Notes under the pieces: generated by a model
Database searches by the model: none
Told to the model about the DNA's origin: nothing
The model's input: only the letters and a program-made list of their open reading frames with translations
Shown here: positions 37,468-49,161 of the stretch, in pieces
How positions within the stretch are numbered: the first letter of the stretch is position 1
Layout: each line of letters starts with the position of its first letter
DNA from: Cupriavidus pauculus
GTDB taxonomy: Bacteria; Pseudomonadota; Gammaproteobacteria; Burkholderiales; Burkholderiaceae
Assembly (NCBI RefSeq): GCF_003854935.1
Contig: NZ_CP033969.1
Span: 3,472,001-3,536,000, forward strand
Direction of reading: 5' to 3'
Length of the DNA stretch: 64,000 nt
Made by a program: the position numbers and the translations under genes

Positions 37468-37932
37468 TCAGTGGGCCGTCTGCTTCAAGGCGTCCGGCAC
37501 GATGAGCGGAAAGGTGTCGATGCCCTCTTCGGCCAGCGCCTGCACGTCCTCGGGGGTGGCCGAACCGCGGATGCCGCGTTCGGGCGCCTCCTCGTAATGC
37601 ATGCGCCGCGCTTCCTCGACGAAGCGCTCGCCCACGTCCTCGGTCTGCGCCAGCACCTGCCGCACGGCCTTCAGGTAGCGCGCCTGCAGCGCCTGCATCA
37701 ACTGCTGCGCCTCGGCGTTGCCTGGTTCCGCGCGGGCCTGCGTCGGCGCCGGCCTGGCGGTGGCACCCGAAAGATTCAGGCGCGGCGCGCTGGGCAGGCG
37801 GCTGACCGCATGGTCGCCACAGACCGGGCATTGGACGAGGTTGCGTGACATCTGCGACTGCGCGTCTTCCGCCGAGGCAAACCAGCCCTCGAATCGATGG
37901 TCTTGCGCACAGCGCAGGTCGAGCACCTTCAT
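37468..37932 (-). CDS. DUF1178 family protein (zinc-ribbon-like)
   Basis: This 154-residue protein starts at the ATG at 37932 with GGAAAG upstream. The conserved N-terminus is MKVLDLRCAQDHRFEGWFAS, followed by QCPVCGD, and C8 plus the CPVC pair suggest a zinc site. The centre is Ala/Pro-rich, then HYEEAPERGIRGSATPEDVQALAEEGI is the family's C-terminal block. The function is unknown. DUF1178 genes often precede acyl-CoA or NUDIX genes in beta-proteobacteria. Here it is 89 bp upstream of the acyl-CoA dehydrogenase pair and directly downstream of the operator-like site at 37981. Confidence 0.85.
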   Translation of the reverse strand: MKVLDLRCAQDHRFEGWFASAEDAQSQMSRNLVQCPVCGDHAVSRLPSAPRLNLSGATARPAPTQARAEPGNAEAQQLMQALQARYLKAVRQVLAQTEDVGERFVEEARRMHYEEAPERGIRGSATPEDVQALAEEGIDTFPLIVPDALKQTAH

Positions 37933-37980
37933 GATCTTTCCAGCCCGTCGGGCAATGTTAGCCGTGAATCGAAATTTTGT

Positions 37981-38011
37981 GAACGGTCGTGCTAATTTTT
38001 TTCGGACCGTT
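37981..38011. promoter_or_regulatory. candidate operator upstream of the DUF1178/acyl-CoA dehydrogenase operon
   Basis: GAACGGTCGTGCTAA (37981-37995) resembles the site before the 3-hydroxyacyl-CoA dehydrogenase gene at 4046. In addition AACGGTC and GACCGTT (38005-38011) form a perfect 7-bp inverted repeat with a 16-bp spacer. It begins 48 bp upstream of the DUF1178 ATG, in the position of a promoter. Confidence 0.5.
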
Positions 38012-38148
38012 TTCCACCTGGCAGGATACGCGCAAAACACAATTGCCGTGGCGGCGTAGCCAGGCCGCGCCGGACCGAGGGAAAACCCCGACCGGCGGGG
38101 AAGCAAGCTTACAGGATTGGCGTCGGATTTGACGGCGCCCGGCGGATG

Positions 38149-39129
38149 CTATGGGGCGCGGGGTGCCGGGGGCGGTTGCCCGTCGAGCATCGCGGCGCGT
38201 GCCGCGTCCCGGGCATCGGGAAAGTGCCGCGTCCGGATGGCGTCCGACTGGCGGCGGACTTCGTCGGCATCGAGCCCGCCGTGGCTGGCAACCGCGGCCA
38301 CGTCGGCGCGGTAGCTCGCGTACTTGGCGGCCCATGCGGCATCGGCGCGGCGCTGGGCGTCGAACCGTTGCACGGCGTCCTCGCCGACATTGGCGCGCAG
38401 GAATTCGCGCAATGCCTCGGGGCTCGCCCCCTTGGCGCGCAGGTCCTGCAACTGCTGGGTCAGCGCCTGCGCCCGGGGCACCGGCGCCGGCTCCGGGGCG
38501 CCCTGCCCCGACCGTAGCCGGGCGAGCAACTGTTGCTCGCGATCTTCCTCGTCGCCGTACCAGAGCCGCGCAACATTGGCACCCAGATGCTGCCGCCGCA
38601 GATCGGATCGCTTGCGCAGGAATTCCGCGATGCGCGGCAGCTCGGCGGTATCGGCCAGGTTGGCATTGCGGGCAAATCCATACGTCCGCAGCATGGCGTC
38701 GTGAGCGTCCATGTAGGACACGAAACGTCTGGCGAGGTCCAGCGCCTCGTTGCGCGCGACCGGTGCGGCGGCGCCCAGCGTCTTGTTGATGTGGGCAGTC
38801 AACAGGGCAATCTGGCGCTCCCGGTTGGCCCTGGGCGCGCTGGCCAGAAAGTATTCGAACAGGTCCCGGGTCTGGCGCGTGACGCGCAACCGTCCCTTCG
38901 CATCGGTGTGGAGCCCATCCGGGGCAACGGTGTCATCGCGCGCCGCTTCGGCACCGCGATCAGGGACGTTGCCGGCCGCCTCGATCCTTGCCGGCACCCC
39001 GACACCGGCGCCTGTCGAGGGTGCGGCGTCGCCACGCGTGATCTCATCGGCACGGTAGAAGGCCGCGATGGCGATGGCTGCGGCAAGCCCTACCGCACCG
39101 GCAGCCCATCTCAGCCCGGACCGGTTCAC
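38149..39129 (-). CDS. lifO: lipase-specific foldase (steric chaperone)
   Basis: This 326-residue protein has an N-terminal membrane anchor (residues 8-25), an Ala/Pro linker and a helical periplasmic domain, as in Lif foldases of Burkholderia and Pseudomonas. LRVTRQTRDLFEYFLASA (about 81-98) corresponds to the Lif motif RxxFDYFxSA. Here Asp is Glu and one residue is inserted before SA, and the following Gly-Glu is not clear. Further family blocks are RRFVSYMDAHDAM and REFLRANVGEDAVQRFDA. Its start overlaps the lipase stop by 4 nt. It should fold the secreted lipase in the periplasm before type II secretion. Confidence 0.9.
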   Translation of the reverse strand: MNRSGLRWAAGAVGLAAAIAIAAFYRADEITRGDAAPSTGAGVGVPARIEAAGNVPDRGAEAARDDTVAPDGLHTDAKGRLRVTRQTRDLFEYFLASAPRANRERQIALLTAHINKTLGAAAPVARNEALDLARRFVSYMDAHDAMLRTYGFARNANLADTAELPRIAEFLRKRSDLRRQHLGANVARLWYGDEEDREQQLLARLRSGQGAPEPAPVPRAQALTQQLQDLRAKGASPEALREFLRANVGEDAVQRFDAQRRADAAWAAKYASYRADVAAVASHGGLDADEVRRQSDAIRTRHFPDARDAARAAMLDGQPPPAPRAP

Positions 39130-40097
39130 AGGCCGGCCAGCTTCAGGCGGTTGGCGTGCTGCCGGATCACGGCCACGGGATCCGCTGACCAGAGCCCCCG
39201 CAGCCCGAGGATCTGGTTCACTTCATCGAAGTGGTTCCAGTCGTAGATGCCGAGCTCCTTGCCGAACCGGGCGCTGCACACCGAGACGAACCCGTCGTGG
39301 CTGCCGCCATTGCGCGACTCGATCAGCAGGCCCACCGGCACGAACACGAGGTCCGACGGATCGAGCACGTTGGTGGCGGACGCATTGCCGGTCCAGGAAT
39401 ACAGCAGCTGGGTCTCGCCGTTGCGAACGTCCACCTCGGCGGTGGGCCCGGTGCAATCTGCGGGCAGGCCGGCGCTGGGATACATGGCGTTGTAGGCGGC
39501 GGAGCCCTCGGTCGACAGTTGCTGCTGCAACGCTGCCGCATCCTGCGGTAGCGGCTGACCCGACGTCACCCCAATGGCGTATCCCATCAGGTTCAATGCC
39601 GCGATGAGCGCCAGTTGGACGGGCACGGGCTGCTCGCCCGTGAAGTCGAACAGTTCCATGCCCTTGTGCGGCGTGCCAATGGTCGTCACGGAAACCACGT
39701 TTTCTGGCAGTACCGTGGCCGCATAGCGCGAACTCAGCCCACCCATGCTGTGGCCGATGAGGTTGAACCGGCTGGGGCCGTTGACCACCATGAAATCCTG
39801 CATCCACTGGACGAGCTGCCCGCCGCGCCGGTCAGGCCCTTCGCCGTTCACGGCACTGAGGTGCACCACGAAGACTTCCGCGCCGTGGCTGCGCAGGTCG
39901 TCCGGAATGCCGTAGAAGTAGTCGGCCAGCCCAAGATACTGCGAGGTGCCGAGCCCGCCGTGGACCAGGATGATCGGCGCGTCGGTCTGCGCGTAGTCGG
40001 AGGGCTGGGCACGTGCCGATGCCGGCACCACCAGGACGAGCATGGCAACGGCAAGCGCGACCAGCCGGGCAATCTGGGAAACGGTCCGGATCAGCAT
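39126..40097 (-). CDS. lip: secreted triacylglycerol lipase (family I, foldase-dependent)
   Basis: This 323-residue lipase starts at the ATG at 40097, with a strong AAGGAG site. A signal peptide ends near SARAQ (about residue 31). The oxyanion-hole HGG is at 46-48, the nucleophile S117 lies in GHSMGG, D268 in GGSHDGFV and H289 in WNHFDEVNQ. C215 and C274 are placed to form the disulfide typical of family I.1/I.2. The middle residue of the nucleophile elbow is Met where His or Gln is usual. Exported by Sec and probably released by type II secretion after folding by the downstream foldase. Confidence 0.92.
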   Translation of the reverse strand: MLIRTVSQIARLVALAVAMLVLVVPASARAQPSDYAQTDAPIILVHGGLGTSQYLGLADYFYGIPDDLRSHGAEVFVVHLSAVNGEGPDRRGGQLVQWMQDFMVVNGPSRFNLIGHSMGGLSSRYAATVLPENVVSVTTIGTPHKGMELFDFTGEQPVPVQLALIAALNLMGYAIGVTSGQPLPQDAAALQQQLSTEGSAAYNAMYPSAGLPADCTGPTAEVDVRNGETQLLYSWTGNASATNVLDPSDLVFVPVGLLIESRNGGSHDGFVSVCSARFGKELGIYDWNHFDEVNQILGLRGLWSADPVAVIRQHANRLKLAGL

Positions 40098-40252
40098 AGG
40101 GGGCTCCTTGGATGCGCCGCGCCGACGGCGGCGGCGCGCACCGGTCTGCAGGCATTGCACCCGCAGGCCATCCCTATGCTAGGAACATAAAATTCCTGTT
40201 TCAACGTGACACTGCCCGGACAGCAACTGTCACGGCCGAAGCCGGCAACCAG

Positions 40253-40888
40253 TCAGTCGGCCGCGCGCTTCGCCGGGAACGGCGGCTCGGACTGCTCGCC
40301 CGGCTGCCACGTGCCCGAGACAATCTTTTCGAGCCAGAACGCGCCGATGATCGTCTTGACGTCGGTGATGCGGCCCTGGCGCACCCAGTCGATCACCTGC
40401 CCCACCGGCGTGATGAAGGTTTCCAGGAATTCGCCGTCGTCGAGCTTCGACGCGCCGGCCGTCAGGTCGCGGGCCAGGAACAGGTCGATGAACTCGGTCG
40501 AGTAGGAAATCACTGGATGGATACGCGTCAGGTAGTCCCATCGCCTGGCGGTGTAGCCGGTCTCCTCCAGCAGCTCGCGCTCGCCGCAGCGCTGCGCGCC
40601 CTCTTGCGGATCGAGCTTGCCGGCCGGGAATTCGAGCATGACCTCGCCCACCGGATAGCGGAACTGGCGCTCCATCAACACGGAGCCGTCGTCGAACAGC
40701 GGAATCATCATGACCGCGCCCGGATGCAGCACGTACTCGCGCCCGGTCTGCTTGCCGTCGGGCAGCCGCACGATGTCCTGCTTGAGCGTAAGGAACTTGC
40801 CGCGGTGGAGGGTCGCCGAGGCAACCGGCGTTTCGCGGAGATGAGTGTCCGCGTCGTCGGACGCGGGTACGGAAGTCTTGTCGGTCAT
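40253..40888 (-). CDS. NUDIX hydrolase, ADP-ribose pyrophosphatase type
   Basis: This 211-residue protein carries a perfect Nudix box: G90, E96, R104-E105, E108-E109 and G111 (GKLDPQEG, then ERELLEETGY). The flanks LMERQFRYPVGEVMLEFPAG and TEFIDLFLARDL match the NudF/ADP-ribose pyrophosphatase group, which cleaves ADP-ribose to AMP and ribose-5-phosphate. The start was set at the ATG at 40888. It lies just after DUF2818 and the nuo operon and may be co-transcribed with them, as I recall in related genomes. Other nucleotide-sugar substrates are possible. Confidence 0.9.
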   Translation of the reverse strand: MTDKTSVPASDDADTHLRETPVASATLHRGKFLTLKQDIVRLPDGKQTGREYVLHPGAVMMIPLFDDGSVLMERQFRYPVGEVMLEFPAGKLDPQEGAQRCGERELLEETGYTARRWDYLTRIHPVISYSTEFIDLFLARDLTAGASKLDDGEFLETFITPVGQVIDWVRQGRITDVKTIIGAFWLEKIVSGTWQPGEQSEPPFPAKRAAD

Positions 40889-40928
40889 GAACGCTCCGGG
40901 GGTGGCACGGGCCGGAGCAGGCAAGCCC

Positions 40929-41237
40929 TCAGGCCGTGCGATGTTTGACCAGGTATTGCCAGGTGAAGCCCGGGAAGGCGAACACCAGCATCATGCAGGC
41001 CGTGATGGCGTAGAACTGCCAGCCCTGCGGGAACACGTTGCCAAGGCCCGATTCCACCGCAAAGCCGGCGGCGCCAGCCACCGCGTACCAGACGACGAGT
41101 TCCACCAGGCGCAGCCACAGCGGCTTGCGGGCCCACCTGAGCCCCACCGCCGCGAACAGGCGCTGGTTGACGAACGGCAGGTTGGCACATACCAGTGCCA
41201 GCAGAATGACAAACCAACCGCCCGCCGAGGAACTCAT
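40929..41237 (-). CDS. DUF2818 family membrane protein
   Basis: This 102-residue protein has three hydrophobic segments (WFVILLALVCANLPF; LVELVVWYAVAGAAGFAV; FYAITACMMLVFAFPGF). It begins 17 bp after nuoN. DUF2818 proteins occur almost only behind nuoN in beta-proteobacteria, so a link to complex I assembly or stability is plausible but unproven. No catalytic motifs are visible. Confidence 0.85.
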   Translation of the reverse strand: MSSSAGGWFVILLALVCANLPFVNQRLFAAVGLRWARKPLWLRLVELVVWYAVAGAAGFAVESGLGNVFPQGWQFYAITACMMLVFAFPGFTWQYLVKHRTA

Positions 41238-41254
41238 CGCGCCACCTTGTTACG

Positions 41255-42730
41255 TTACGACGCCAGCGTCGCGCGGATGGCCTGGTAGCACAGGTTCATC
41301 AGCGCGGCCGGGAAGATACCCAGCAGGATCACCGCCAGGCCGTTCAGGCTCAGCACCGAGCGCAGGCCCGCCGACGCTTCCAGCGGCTCTTCGCCAGCCG
41401 GGGCATCGAAGTACATCAGCTTGACGATGCGCAGGTAGTAGAACGCGCCGATCAGCGAGAACACCACGGCCAGGATGGCCAGCCAGCTCATGCCGGCCTT
41501 CACCACGGCCGACAGCACGGCCAGCTTGGCGTAGAAGCCGACGGTCGGCGGGATGCCGGCCATCGAGAACATCATCACCAGCATCAGGAAGGCGAACCAC
41601 GGATGGCGGCGCGACATGCCCTTCAGGTCGTCCAGCGTCTCGGCTTCGAAGCCCTTGCGCGTGCGGATCAGGATCAGGCCGAACGTGCCGAGCGTGGTCA
41701 GCATGTACGTGATCGAGTAGAACATCGACGCGCTGTACGCATTGGCGGCGCCATCGGCCTTGCTGGCCACCACGCCGGACAGCATGCCCAGCAGGATGAA
41801 GCCCATGTGCGAGATCGTCGAGTACGCCAGCATCCGCTTCAGGTTGGTCTGGACGATGGCGGTCAGGTTGCCGATCACCAGCGACACGATCGACAGGCCC
41901 ACCAGCATCACCTGCCAGTCCGACGCCAGCGGCAGCAGCCCTTCCACCAGCAGGCGCATGATCAGCGCGAATGCGGCAACCTTCGGGCCGGCTGCGATCA
42001 GCAGCGTCACCGCGGTCGGCGAACCCTGGTAGATGTCCGGGATCCACATGTGGAACGGAGCGGCGCCCAGCTTGAACGACACGCCGGCCACGATGAACAC
42101 CACGCCAAAGGCCAGCATCGTCGTGTTGACGCGGCCCGACTCCACCACGCGGAAGACTTCGCCCAGGTTCAGCGAACCGGTGGCGCCGTACATCATCGAC
42201 ATGCCGTACAGCAGGAAGCCCGACGCCAGCGCGCCCAGCACGAAGTACTTGATGGCCGATTCCGACGTCACGCGCGAATCGCGGCGCAGCGCCACCAGCG
42301 CGTATGACGACAGCGACAGCAGTTCCAGGCCCAGGTACAGGGTCAGGAAGTTGTTGCCGGTGATCATCACGAGCTGGCCGCCCAGCGTGAACAGCGCGAG
42401 CATGTAGAACTCGCCCGCGTTCATGTCCCGGTTGCCCAGGTAGGTGCGCGTGTAGATCAGCGTCAGGAACATGCCCAGCGCGCAGAACGCCGACAGCACG
42501 TTGGCCATCGGGTCGATGACCACCAGGTTGGCGAACGCGTAGTGCGTCTGGCCGTTGGCCGCATCGATCGCGAACCAGACGGTCAGGACCAGCGTGGTCA
42601 GCAGCGAGAGCGGGTAGGCCACGCTGGTGCGGCCCTTGCCGCGCGCGAGGTCGATCCAGTTGATCGCCGCAATGGCGATCGCCAGGAAGATGATTGGCGC
42701 CACCGGGGCCAGGCTAGAGGACGATTGCAT
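41255..42730 (-). CDS. nuoN: NADH-quinone oxidoreductase subunit N
   Basis: This 491-residue antiporter-like membrane subunit of complex I has about 14 helices. It contains SAIKYFVLGALASGFLLYG, LGAAPFHMWIPDIYQG and AYSTISHMGFILLGML, the core of the proton-channel fold, with Lys and Glu residues within membrane segments. It is the last nuo gene; the start is 18 bp downstream of nuoM's stop. Confidence 0.97.
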   Translation of the reverse strand: MQSSSSLAPVAPIIFLAIAIAAINWIDLARGKGRTSVAYPLSLLTTLVLTVWFAIDAANGQTHYAFANLVVIDPMANVLSAFCALGMFLTLIYTRTYLGNRDMNAGEFYMLALFTLGGQLVMITGNNFLTLYLGLELLSLSSYALVALRRDSRVTSESAIKYFVLGALASGFLLYGMSMMYGATGSLNLGEVFRVVESGRVNTTMLAFGVVFIVAGVSFKLGAAPFHMWIPDIYQGSPTAVTLLIAAGPKVAAFALIMRLLVEGLLPLASDWQVMLVGLSIVSLVIGNLTAIVQTNLKRMLAYSTISHMGFILLGMLSGVVASKADGAANAYSASMFYSITYMLTTLGTFGLILIRTRKGFEAETLDDLKGMSRRHPWFAFLMLVMMFSMAGIPPTVGFYAKLAVLSAVVKAGMSWLAILAVVFSLIGAFYYLRIVKLMYFDAPAGEEPLEASAGLRSVLSLNGLAVILLGIFPAALMNLCYQAIRATLAS

Positions 42731-42748
42731 GATATTTCTCTCCCCCGC

Positions 42749-44215
42749 TTACAGCTTGGACTGTGCCACGTGGGACAGCAGGTTCACCACCGAGGCGTGC
42801 ATCACGTCGGTGAAGGGTTTCGGGTACAGGCCCATGTACAGCGTCAGGATGGCCAGCAGGCCGAACATCAGGAATTCCCGCTTGTTCAGGTCCACCAGTT
42901 CGCGCACGTGCTGGTGCACGATCTCGCCGAAGATCACGCGCTTGACCATCCACAGCGAGTAAGCCGCGCCCAGGATCAGGGCGGTGGCGGCCAGCAGGCC
43001 GATCCAGAAGTTGAACTTGACCGACGCCAGGATGACCATGAACTCGCCGACGAAGCCCGACGTGGCCGGCAGGCCGCAGTTGGCCATGGCGAAGAACACC
43101 GAGAACGCGGCGAACTTCGGCATCACGTTCACCACGCCGCCGTAGTCGGCAATCTGGCGCGAGTGCACACGGTCGTACAGCACGCCGATGCCCAGGAACA
43201 TCGCGCCCGACACGAAGCCGTGCGAGATCATCTGGATGATGCCGCCCTCGACGCCGAGGTCATTGAAGATGAAGAAGCCCAGCGTGACGAAACCCATGTG
43301 GGCGATCGACGAATACGCCACCAGCTTCTTCATGTCGGACTGCACCAGCGCCACGAGGCCGATGTAGATCACCGCGACCAGCGAGATCGTGATGATGAAC
43401 GGAGCCATGTAGTGGCTGGCGTCCGGCGCGATCGGCAGCGAGAAACGCAGGAAACCGTAGGCGCCCAGCTTCAGCATGATCGCGGCCAGCACTACGGAGC
43501 CGCCGGTCGGTGCTTCCACGTGGGCGTCCGGCAGCCAGGTGTGCACCGGCCACATCGGCACCTTCACGGCGAACGCCATGAAGAACGCCACGAAGATCGC
43601 GATCTGCTCTTCGAACGTCAGCTTGGCCTGGTGCCAGGACTGGATGTCGAAGGTACCGGTCTTGTTGTACAGGTACAGCAGCGCAACCAGCGTCAGCAGC
43701 GAGCCCAGCAGCGTGTACAGGAAGAACTTGAACGCGGCGTACACGCGGTTCGGGCCGCCCCAGACACCGATGATGATGTACATCGGGATCAGCGTGGCCT
43801 CGAAGAACACGTAGAACAGCATGCCGTCCAGCGCGCAGAACACGCCGACCATCAGGCCCGACAGGATCAGGAACGCCGCCATGTACTCGGCCACGCGCTC
43901 GGTGATCACTTCCCAGGCCGAGATCACGACGATCACGGTGATGAACGCGGTCAGCACCACGAACCACATCGAGATGCCATCGACGCCCAGGTGGTAGGCG
44001 ATGTTGAAGCGCTCGATCCACGGCGCCTGTACGACGAACTGCATGGCAGCCGTCGACGTATCGAAATGGAAGACCAGCGGCAACGTCACGACGAAGCTGG
44101 CGATGGCGCCGAACAGCGACATCCAGCGCACGAAGCCCTTGCTGTTGTCGGAGCCGAACATCAATACCAGCAGGCCGAAGAAGATAGGCAGCCAGATTGC
44201 GAGAGACAGAACCAT
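42749..44215 (-). CDS. nuoM: NADH-quinone oxidoreductase subunit M
   Basis: This 488-residue antiporter-like subunit has the signatures YHLGVDGISMWFVVLTAF, FFEATLIPMYIIIGVWGG, VPMWPVHTWLPDAHVEAPT and AYSSIAHMGFVTLGFF. The glutamate in FFEATLIP and lysines in mid-membrane helices form its proton path. It lies between nuoL and nuoN with short gaps. Confidence 0.97.
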   Translation of the reverse strand: MVLSLAIWLPIFFGLLVLMFGSDNSKGFVRWMSLFGAIASFVVTLPLVFHFDTSTAAMQFVVQAPWIERFNIAYHLGVDGISMWFVVLTAFITVIVVISAWEVITERVAEYMAAFLILSGLMVGVFCALDGMLFYVFFEATLIPMYIIIGVWGGPNRVYAAFKFFLYTLLGSLLTLVALLYLYNKTGTFDIQSWHQAKLTFEEQIAIFVAFFMAFAVKVPMWPVHTWLPDAHVEAPTGGSVVLAAIMLKLGAYGFLRFSLPIAPDASHYMAPFIITISLVAVIYIGLVALVQSDMKKLVAYSSIAHMGFVTLGFFIFNDLGVEGGIIQMISHGFVSGAMFLGIGVLYDRVHSRQIADYGGVVNVMPKFAAFSVFFAMANCGLPATSGFVGEFMVILASVKFNFWIGLLAATALILGAAYSLWMVKRVIFGEIVHQHVRELVDLNKREFLMFGLLAILTLYMGLYPKPFTDVMHASVVNLLSHVAQSKL

Positions 44216-44242
44216 TTGTTTGTTTTCCTTACTCGGTGCCTA

Positions 44243-46330
<2,088 letters not shown>

Positions 46331-46389
46331 AGGACGCTTATTGGTGTGCGGTCGGGATGCAGTCTTGGTTCATGTCGTGAGCGGTCATG

Positions 46390-46695
46390 TCAGCCCTTGA
46401 GGGTATCCATGTCGTCCACGTTGATCGTGTCCAGGTTACGGAACAGCACGACCAGGATTGCCAGACCGATTGCCGACTCGGCGGCGGCCACCGTAAGGAT
46501 GAAGAAAACGAAAACCTGTCCGGCCAGGTCGCCCATGTAGTGCGAGAAGGCGACGAAATTGATGTTCACCGCAAGCAGCATCAGTTCCAGCGCCATCAGC
46601 AGCACGATGACGTTCTTGCGGTTCAGGAAGATGCCGACGATGCTGATCGCGAACAGGATGGCACCGAGGACGAGAAAATGGGCGAGAGACAACAC
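46390..46695 (-). CDS. nuoK: NADH-quinone oxidoreductase subunit K
   Basis: This 101-residue three-helix subunit begins [21 protein letters not shown]. It keeps the two membrane glutamates, one in [14 protein letters not shown] and one in [13 protein letters not shown], which are part of the proton pathway. It lies between nuoJ and nuoL. Confidence 0.97.
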   Translation of the reverse strand: MLSLAHFLVLGAILFAISIVGIFLNRKNVIVLLMALELMLLAVNINFVAFSHYMGDLAGQVFVFFILTVAAAESAIGLAILVVLFRNLDTINVDDMDTLKG

Positions 46696-46711
46696 AGCGG
46701 GTTCTCCGGGC

Positions 46712-47350
46712 TTAGTTCTTGTTGGCGGAGGCTGCGTCCGCTTGGGCCCGGCCCTCGGCCGGCATCTTCACCATGCGCACGCGCTCGTCGCGGCGCACGC
46801 GAAGCTGGGCGCCCACGTCCTGCGCCTTGACGTCCTTGCGGCGGCGCAGCGTCAGCGCCACGGCGGCGATGATCGCCACCAGCAGGATCACGCCCGCCAC
46901 TTCGAAGGCGTACACGTAGTCCGTGTAGATCAGCTTGCCCAGCGCATGGGTGTTCGAGTAGTTCGGGTCCTGCGCGCCCGGCGGCAGCACCGCGTTGGTC
47001 GTGCCGATGAAGTTGCGCACGAGCACGATGGCCATTTCGGCGATGATCAGCGCACCGACGATCGACGCCATTGGCACGTAGGTCCAGAAGTCGCGGCGCA
47101 GGTGCTCGATGTCGATGTCGATCATCATCACCACGAACAGGAACAGCACCATCACGGCGCCCACGTAGACCAGCACCAGCAGGATGGCGAGGAACTCGGC
47201 CTTCAGGATCATCCAGATCGCCGCGGCGGTGAAGAACGCCAGGACGAGGAACAGTGCGGAGTGCACCGGGTTCTTTGCCGTGATGACTTTCAGTGCGGAA
47301 AGCACCAGCACCAGGGCAAAGGCATAGAAGATGGCTGTCGTGAGTTCCAT
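46712..47350 (-). CDS. nuoJ: NADH-quinone oxidoreductase subunit J
   Basis: This 212-residue membrane subunit starts at the ATG at 47350 ([19 protein letters not shown]). [20 protein letters not shown] is the family hallmark containing the pi-bulge helix involved in coupling. The C-terminal tail is charged and cytoplasmic. A gap of 165 bp with an 8-bp hairpin (47470-47477 with 47493-47500) separates it from nuoI, an unusually large space in this operon. Confidence 0.96.
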   Translation of the reverse strand: MELTTAIFYAFALVLVLSALKVITAKNPVHSALFLVLAFFTAAAIWMILKAEFLAILLVLVYVGAVMVLFLFVVMMIDIDIEHLRRDFWTYVPMASIVGALIIAEMAIVLVRNFIGTTNAVLPPGAQDPNYSNTHALGKLIYTDYVYAFEVAGVILLVAIIAAVALTLRRRKDVKAQDVGAQLRVRRDERVRMVKMPAEGRAQADAASANKN

Positions 47351-47515
47351 GGTCCCTATCGGATCCTCTTTGGGCCGCGCTGCCGCAGGCTGCCCGGGGG
47401 CGGCCCGCCGCTGGCGCGGCATCCTTCTCTTGGTTGCGTGCCCCTGAGGGGCCACTTCAAATTCGTTGCCGGAAGCGCTGCACCGTGTGCCCCGCTTCCG
47501 TCCAGCTTGCTGCGC

Positions 47516-48007
47516 TCAGCGGTACTTCGCGTCGGCAGCCTTGGCCGCGGCAATCTGCGGCTCGTAGCGGTCGCCCACGGCCAGCAGCATGTCCTTGGTG
47601 AAGTACAGGTCGCCGCGCTTTTCGCCGTGGTATTCGAAGATGTGCGTCTCGACGATGGCGTCCACCGGGCAGGCTTCCTCGCAGAAGCCGCAGAAGATGC
47701 ACTTGGTCAGGTCGATGTCGTAGCGCGTGGTGCGGCGCGTGCCGTCGTTACGCACGTCGGACTCGATCGTGATGGCCAACGCCGGGCACACCGCCTCGCA
47801 CAGCTTGCAGGCGATGCAGCGCTCTTCCCCGTTGGGGTAACGGCGCAGCGCGTGCAGGCCGCGGAAACGCGGCGACATCGGCGTCTTCTCTTCGGGGAAC
47901 TGGACGGTCACTTTCCGGGCGAAGAGATAACGGCCGGTCAGTGCCATGCCCTTGAAGAGTTCCTTCAGGAGCAGGCTGTTGAAGAAGTCCTTGATGGCGA
48001 GCAGCAT
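47516..48007 (-). CDS. nuoI: NADH-quinone oxidoreductase subunit I
   Basis: This 163-residue subunit carries two [4Fe-4S] clusters in [12 protein letters not shown] and [12 protein letters not shown], which are N6a and N6b in the electron path from NADH to quinone. The N-terminal amphipathic region ([18 protein letters not shown]) attaches it to the membrane arm. It lies between nuoH and nuoJ. Confidence 0.97.
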   Translation of the reverse strand: MLLAIKDFFNSLLLKELFKGMALTGRYLFARKVTVQFPEEKTPMSPRFRGLHALRRYPNGEERCIACKLCEAVCPALAITIESDVRNDGTRRTTRYDIDLTKCIFCGFCEEACPVDAIVETHIFEYHGEKRGDLYFTKDMLLAVGDRYEPQIAAAKAADAKYR

Positions 48008-48078
48008 GACGATTGCTTCCTAAGTATTTCCGCGCGGCGCGCCCTGCCCGTTCGGGCGGCGCGCCATCGCCTGGCCTC

Positions 48079-49143
48079 TCAGTGCCAGATGTTCCACGGC
48101 GACTTGATCCAGATCGCCACAATGATCAGCCACGCCACGGTCAGCGGAATGAAGATCTTCCAGCCCAGACGCATGATCTGGTCATAGCGGTAACGCGGGA
48201 ACGAGGCGCGGATCCAGATGAACACCGACAGCAGCAGGAAAACCTTGATCACCAGCCAGAAGAAGCCCGGGATCGCGTTCGTGATGAAGCTGGAGAACGG
48301 CGGCGCCCAGCCTCCCAGGAACAGCAACGAGGTCATCGTCGAGATGATGATCATGTTGATGTATTCGGCCAGGAAGAACAGCGCGAACGTCATGCCCGAG
48401 TATTCGATCATGTGGCCGGCCACGATTTCCGATTCGCCTTCCACCACGTCGAACGGGTGGCGGTTCGTTTCCGCCACACCCGAGATGAAGTACACGGCGA
48501 ACATCGGCAGCAGCGGCAGCCAGTTCCACGACAGGATGTTGATGCCCTTGTCCGCGAAGTAGCCGACGTTCTGGCCGTTCACGATCGCCGACAGGTTCAG
48601 GCTGCCCGCCACCATCAGCACGGTGACCAGCGCGAAGCCCATGGCGATTTCGTACGACACCATCTGCGCGGCGGCGCGCATGGCGCCGATGAACGCATAC
48701 TTCGAGTTCGAAGCCCAGCCAGCCAGGATCACGCCGTAGACGCCCACCGAGCTGATGGCCATCACGTACAGCAGGCCGGCGTTCACGTCCGCCATCACCA
48801 CTTCGGGCTGGAACGGGATCACGGCCCACACGGCCACGGCCGGCATCAGCACCATCAGCGGCGCCACCAGGTACATGCCCTTGTTCACCTGCGACGGGAA
48901 CATGACTTCCTTGAGCAGCAGCTTCAGCACGTCGGCAATCGGCTGCAGCAGGCCCAGCGGACCCACGCGGTTCGGGCCGATACGGACGTGCATCCAGCCG
49001 ATCAGCTTGCGCTCCCACAGGATCAGGTAGGCCACGCACAGCAGCACCGGCACCACAATGACCACGGCACGGACCAGGATCCAGATCAGCGTCCAAGCGC
49101 TGCCGAAGATGGCCTGGCCTTGCGAGGTAATGAGATCGATCAT
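48079..49143 (-). CDS. nuoH: NADH-quinone oxidoreductase subunit H
   Basis: This 354-residue membrane subunit forms the quinone entry chamber. [20 protein letters not shown], the invariant loop after the first helix, and [21 protein letters not shown], the acidic E-channel loop, are both intact. [18 protein letters not shown] is the conserved C-terminal block. It lies directly after nuoG. Confidence 0.97.
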   Translation of the reverse strand: MIDLITSQGQAIFGSAWTLIWILVRAVVIVVPVLLCVAYLILWERKLIGWMHVRIGPNRVGPLGLLQPIADVLKLLLKEVMFPSQVNKGMYLVAPLMVLMPAVAVWAVIPFQPEVVMADVNAGLLYVMAISSVGVYGVILAGWASNSKYAFIGAMRAAAQMVSYEIAMGFALVTVLMVAGSLNLSAIVNGQNVGYFADKGINILSWNWLPLLPMFAVYFISGVAETNRHPFDVVEGESEIVAGHMIEYSGMTFALFFLAEYINMIIISTMTSLLFLGGWAPPFSSFITNAIPGFFWLVIKVFLLLSVFIWIRASFPRYRYDQIMRLGWKIFIPLTVAWLIIVAIWIKSPWNIWH

Positions 49144-49161
49144 GTTGCTATCTCGCTCTTC

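Noticed and set aside
38109-38390. Small minus-strand frame overlapping the foldase 3' end
   Set aside because: It lies in another phase of the foldase gene and has no independent start signal or similarity.
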